DNA from: Svornostia sp051306365
Lineage (GTDB): Bacteria > Actinomycetota > Thermoleophilia > Solirubrobacterales > Solirubrobacteraceae
Direction of reading: 5' to 3'
DNA: 13,128 nt
NCBI GenBank assembly: GCA_051306365.1
Contig: JBPPNC010000021.1
Span: forward strand, 1-13,128
Shown here: one piece after another, positions 12,819 to 13,128 of the stretch
Layout: every line of letters begins with the position of its first letter
Numbering within the stretch: position 1 is the first letter of the stretch
The notes under the pieces: model-generated
Databases searched by the model: none
What the model saw: the letters and a program-made list of their open reading frames with translations, nothing else
Told to the model about the DNA's origin: nothing
Position numbers and translations under genes: made by a program

Positions 12819-13128
12819 GTGCCGCGCATCCTCTTCTTCGAGCCCCGCATCCCCCCGAACACCGGGAACGCCATCCGCCTGTCGGCGGTGACGGGTGCGG
12901 CGCTGCACCTCGTCGAACCGCTCGGGTTCGGCTTCAGTGACGCGCAGGTCCGCCGCGCGGGCCTGGACTACCACGACCTCGCGAACGTCACGGTGCACCC
13001 CGACCTCGCCACCGCGTGGGAGGCGCTCATGCCCGCGCGGGTCTTCGCGTTCAGCGCGCACGGCAGGACGAGCTACGTCGACATCGCCTACGAGGCCGAC
13101 GACGTCCTGCTCTTCGGGCCGGAGCCCA
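12819..13128 (+). CDS. trmL: tRNA (cytidine(34)-2'-O)-methyltransferase, N-terminal part, cut by window edge
   Basis: The first 103 residues of a SPOUT methyltransferase of the TrmL/YibK type. It opens RILFFEPRIPPNTGNAIRLS, with the NTGN motif 1 at 14-17. It continues with LHLVEPLGFGFSD and RRAGLDYHDLANV, characteristic of TrmL, and the window ends inside motif 2 (LFGPEP). TrmL proteins use S-adenosylmethionine to methylate the ribose of the wobble nucleotide 34 in certain leucine tRNAs, acting as homodimers of about 155 residues, so about one third is missing here. The GTG at 12819 is chosen because family sequence begins at once and AAGGA lies at 12803-12807. It is divergent from the small-gene operon. 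Confidence 0.92.
   Translation, partial: MPRILFFEPRIPPNTGNAIRLSAVTGAALHLVEPLGFGFSDAQVRRAGLDYHDLANVTVHPDLATAWEALMPARVFAFSAHGRTSYVDIAYEADDVLLFGPEP

Noticed and set aside
1..13128. tRNA, rRNA, CRISPR array, insertion sequence, riboswitch
   Set aside because: No cloverleaf-like sequence, regularly spaced repeats, transposase motifs or recognisable riboswitch cores were seen on either strand by eye.

Overview
This is a very GC-rich chromosomal segment with strong G/C preference at third codon positions, frequent GTG starts and typical actinobacterial gene families (FDPI-type MarR, WYL regulator, tandem HxlR, MYG1, DUF2237). I infer a high-GC actinobacterium, plausibly Thermoleophilia/Solirubrobacterales; the sequence alone does not fix the genus. 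There is no tRNA, rRNA, CRISPR array, insertion sequence or phage gene. It reads as ordinary chromosome with metabolic, RNA-modifying and regulatory genes.

Left part (1-3.9 kb): a MarR-family regulator (minus) diverges from a secreted PhoX/DUF839-type protein (plus), which is followed by a strong GC-rich hairpin. A 90-aa protein consisting of only a GST N-terminal (thioredoxin-fold) domain follows, with a cluster of palindromes in front of it. About 300 bp without an intact gene carries fragmentary minus-strand coding signal. Next is an NmrA-like NAD(P)-binding oxidoreductase (minus), divergent from a WYL-domain regulator.

Middle part (3.9-11.1 kb): an extremely compact block. The WYL regulator is coupled by a GTGA overlap to a TrmH/SpoU RNA methyltransferase. 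From there the genes alternate strand one by one: TrmH (+), an MPPED-like metallophosphoesterase (-), MYG1 (+), an acyl-CoA synthetase (-), a tandem-repeat HxlR regulator with two putative zinc ribbons (+), and methylmalonate-semialdehyde dehydrogenase mmsA (-). All three convergent junctions overlap (43, 3 and 38 bp), and the two divergent gaps are 15 and 55 bp. The 15-bp gap contains most of a perfect 14-bp palindrome that includes the start codon of one gene and an alternative start of the other.

Right part (11.1-13.1 kb): a minus-strand run of five small genes (83, 104, 65, 63 and 132 aa) with tight spacing. It ends in a Cys-rich DUF2237 protein and has a recognisable -10 element in front of the first gene. 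A divergent trmL gene (tRNA 2'-O-methyltransferase) is cut by the window edge. The first four small proteins are unrecognised; this operon is the best candidate for undescribed biology here.

Functional links are mostly inferred from adjacency: tandem HxlR with the divergent acyl-CoA synthetase, WYL with the divergent oxidoreductase, and the acyl-CoA synthetase with mmsA as a possible CoA-thioester catabolism neighbourhood.
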